Below, one piece after another: positions 62,161 through 64,000 of a stretch of DNA of 64,000 bases. Location: the NCBI RefSeq assembly GCF_000968055.1, contig NC_022538.1:434001-498000 (forward strand). Reading direction: 5' to 3'. Position 1 is the first letter of the stretch; every line of letters begins with the position of its first letter. Source of the stretch: Alteracholeplasma palmae J233. GTDB taxonomy: Bacteria; Bacillota_I; Bacilli_A; Acholeplasmatales; Acholeplasmataceae. Made by a program: the position numbers and the translations under genes. The notes beneath the pieces were generated by a model, which saw nothing but the letters and a program-made list of their open reading frames with translations, ran no database searches and had not been told where the DNA came from.

Positions 62161-64000
62161 ATGACAAATTACGAATTATATTTAAATAAAGATAAAGAAG
62201 CATTAGAAAAATTAGCTATAGATCATAATAGCAGTGAAGCCTATATATATCTAGGACTCATACATCATGACGGAAATGGAGTACCTTTAGATTTATATAA
62301 AGCCAAAGAATATTTTCAACAAAGTTATATGATAGATGAAAACCCTAAATCAATTTACTATATTGGATGGATGACAGAACTTGGAATAGGGGTTGAACCT
62401 AATTACAATCTTGCTAGTCAATATTATGAAAAAGCCTTTGAAGGATTATTAAAAGAAGCTGATAATGGTGATGCAGTTAGCCAATATATTATGAGTATTT
62501 ATTTTGAAAATGGACTTGCAATGGTCGAAAAAAATTTAGAACTTGCTTATGAATATTGTGAGAAAGCAGCTCATAATAATTTCAGCATTGCACAAGTTGT
62601 TTTAGGTTATTATCATAGAGAAGGTATCTCAACAGAAAAAAATGATGATATTGCTTTTTACTGGTATGAAAAAGCAGCAGAACATAAAACTCCTGTAGCA
62701 TTATATAATCTAGCTATGTGCTATCAATATGGCATGGGAACTGATGAAAACTTAAGCCAATCCTTTGAATTATTAAAAGATGCAGCAGCTAATAATCATA
62801 TTAGTTCACAAGTAGAATTAGCAAGATTTTATTTTTACGGTATTGGCACAACAAAAGATACAAAATTAGGACTTTATTGGTATGAAAAAGCATCAGATGC
62901 TAATAATGTTTATGCATGCAATGCATTAGGCTATTTTTATGAAAATGGAATTGAAGTGGAACAAAACAGTGACTCAGCTTTCTATTGGTATGAAAGAGCT
63001 GCTCAGTATGGTTACCCACCAGCAGTGTTTAGTATAGCGTATTACTATGATTATGGAATTTCTGTTGCTGAAGATAAGGAAAAAGCTTTTAATTTTTATA
63101 AAGAGGCTGCAGAAAAAGAATATGCACCAGCACAATATAATTTAGCAGATTTTTATCGCAATGGAATTTTTGTAGAAAAAAATATGACAGAAGCAATTTA
63201 TTGGTATGAAAAAGCAGCTGAAAAAGAATATACAAGAGCCTATATTGCACTAGGTTACATTTATGAAGAAGGAATTAGTGTTGAATCAGATTTACAAAAA
63301 GCTACTCATTATTACTACGAAGCTGCCACAAGAGAAGATGCTGCAGGTCAAGTCAACTTAGGGTATTGTTATGAAGTTGGAATGGGTGTTGAACAAAATT
63401 ACGAACAAGCAGCTTACTGGTATGAAAAAGCAGCTGAAAAAGGACACCCTAGAGCTTTAAATAACTTAGGTTATTTATATGAAATAGGCTATGGTGTTGG
63501 GCAAAGTAACGTCAAAGCATTTGAATATTATGAACAAAGTGCTCATGCAGGATTTACTTTAGGAAAGTATAACTTAGGGATTGCTTATGAGTATGGATTG
63601 AATGGTGAAAAAAGCATGGAAAATGCTTTTTATTGGTACGAACAAGCGGCCAATGATAACTATATTCCAGCAGTTAATAGCTTAGCGTACTGTTATGAAT
63701 ATGGATATGGAATAGAAAAAAACGAAGAGCTAGCTTTTAAAAATTATGAAAGAGCAGCTAAAGAAGGCTATGTTGCCGCTAAAACTAATTTAGCAGATTG
63801 TTATCGCTATGGTGTATATGTTGAAAAAGACTTAGAACAAGCAGTTTATTGGTATGAACAAGCAGCAAACGATAACTCTGGTAGAGCTTGTTCAATCCTT
63901 GGTTATTTTTATTCAAATGGTATTTATTTTGAACAGGATCATAATAAAGCATTTGAATACTATACAAAAGGTGCAGAACTTGGATACACATACGCTCAAT
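62161..64000 (+). CDS. Sel1-repeat protein, 3' end outside window
   Basis: Open from the ATG at 62161 (TAGGAG just before) to the window edge, at least 613 codons. From about residue 24 it consists of tandem 36-residue Sel1-like units of the form A..LG..Y..G..v..n...A..WYEKAA, e.g. AIYWYEKAAEKEY and AAYWYEKAAEKGH. I count 16 full units and the start of a 17th. There is no signal peptide or membrane helix, so it is probably a cytoplasmic solenoid scaffold for protein contacts. Partners are unknown. The high identity between WYEKAAE segments suggests recent repeat duplication. Confidence 0.88.
   Translation, partial: MTNYELYLNKDKEALEKLAIDHNSSEAYIYLGLIHHDGNGVPLDLYKAKEYFQQSYMIDENPKSIYYIGWMTELGIGVEPNYNLASQYYEKAFEGLLKEADNGDAVSQYIMSIYFENGLAMVEKNLELAYEYCEKAAHNNFSIAQVVLGYYHREGISTEKNDDIAFYWYEKAAEHKTPVALYNLAMCYQYGMGTDENLSQSFELLKDAAANNHISSQVELARFYFYGIGTTKDTKLGLYWYEKASDANNVYACNALGYFYENGIEVEQNSDSAFYWYERAAQYGYPPAVFSIAYYYDYGISVAEDKEKAFNFYKEAAEKEYAPAQYNLADFYRNGIFVEKNMTEAIYWYEKAAEKEYTRAYIALGYIYEEGISVESDLQKATHYYYEAATREDAAGQVNLGYCYEVGMGVEQNYEQAAYWYEKAAEKGHPRALNNLGYLYEIGYGVGQSNVKAFEYYEQSAHAGFTLGKYNLGIAYEYGLNGEKSMENAFYWYEQAANDNYIPAVNSLAYCYEYGYGIEKNEELAFKNYERAAKEGYVAAKTNLADCYRYGVYVEKDLEQAVYWYEQAANDNSGRACSILGYFYSNGIYFEQDHNKAFEYYTKGAELGYTYAQ

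Noticed and set aside
62230-64000. Tandem repeats considered as a CRISPR or DNA satellite
   Set aside because: The periodicity is 108 nt in frame with protein Sel1 units and the DNA copies differ, so it is a protein repeat.

Overview
The window is a strongly A+T-rich bacterial chromosome segment with Gram-positive (Bacillota/Mycoplasmatota-type) gene content and gene clusters (rimP-nusA-ylxR-ylxQ-infB-rbfA, priA-fmt, secA-prfB, rbgA-rnhB). Genes are densely packed, with purine-rich ribosome binding sites and compact hairpin/U-run terminators. UGA is a stop codon: prfB (RF2) is present, several genes end in TGA, and tryptophan is TGG, so this is the standard code, not the Mycoplasma/Spiroplasma code. 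The A+T richness, the archaeal/eukaryal-type ProRS, the V-type ATPase, and the absence of any cell-wall gene here would suit an Acholeplasma-like or related lineage. That assignment is inference. No rRNA or other marker was available to confirm it.

Layout. 1-2.9 kb: 3' part of thiN, rpmB (minus), fakA, tRNA-Leu. 3-6.7 kb: a heterodimeric ABC exporter behind a promoter that overlaps a perfect palindrome. 6.7-10.2 kb: a DUF402 nucleotide phosphatase, an aromatic-acid-exporter-like membrane protein, tRNA-Gly, an M50-like membrane protease and tag. 10.2-13.7 kb: tRNA-Thr, a cold-shock gene, then a lysine riboswitch controlling a three-gene amino-acid ABC importer. 13.7-16.9 kb: Fic protein, cvfB, proS. 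16.9-26.4 kb: a ten-gene V-type ATPase operon that carries an extra soluble copy of the subunit I arm. 26.5-30.1 kb: a cystine-type symporter, then an IS3-family element inserted at the stop codon of a yidD-like gene. 30.2-33.1 kb: a ComF-like stub, hpf, a lipoprotein and a secreted C39-like cysteine peptidase with an unusual hairpin-containing leader. 33.2-38 kb (mostly minus): rnjA, a frameshifted HAD phosphatase gene (plus), a GH105 glycoside hydrolase, coaD and a Fur-family regulator. 38-42.5 kb: rimP-nusA-infB operon. 42.5-47.7 kb: priA, fmt, a PgpA-like gene and a degenerate HD-GYP membrane protein. 47.7-50.2 kb: SAM-I riboswitch-metK, a LemA-like protein and a Nudix hydrolase. 50.2-56.9 kb: secA, prfB, a YitT protein, an S41 protease and recX. 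56.9-62.1 kb: a Cof phosphatase (minus), a membrane protein, a soluble FtsK/SftA-like translocase, rbgA and rnhB. 62.2 kb to the end: a long Sel1-repeat gene cut by the window edge.

Most of the window is core information processing and membrane energetics. The accessory or unusual parts are the duplicated V-ATPase arm, the IS insertion that replaced a stop codon, the lipoprotein/C39 peptidase pair, the palindrome-controlled exporter, two A-tract frameshifts and the Sel1 protein. No CRISPR array, prophage, rRNA operon or replication origin was seen. I did not find a clear-cut new defence or mobile system. The most original candidate is the V-ATPase with a third, membrane-less subunit I arm.
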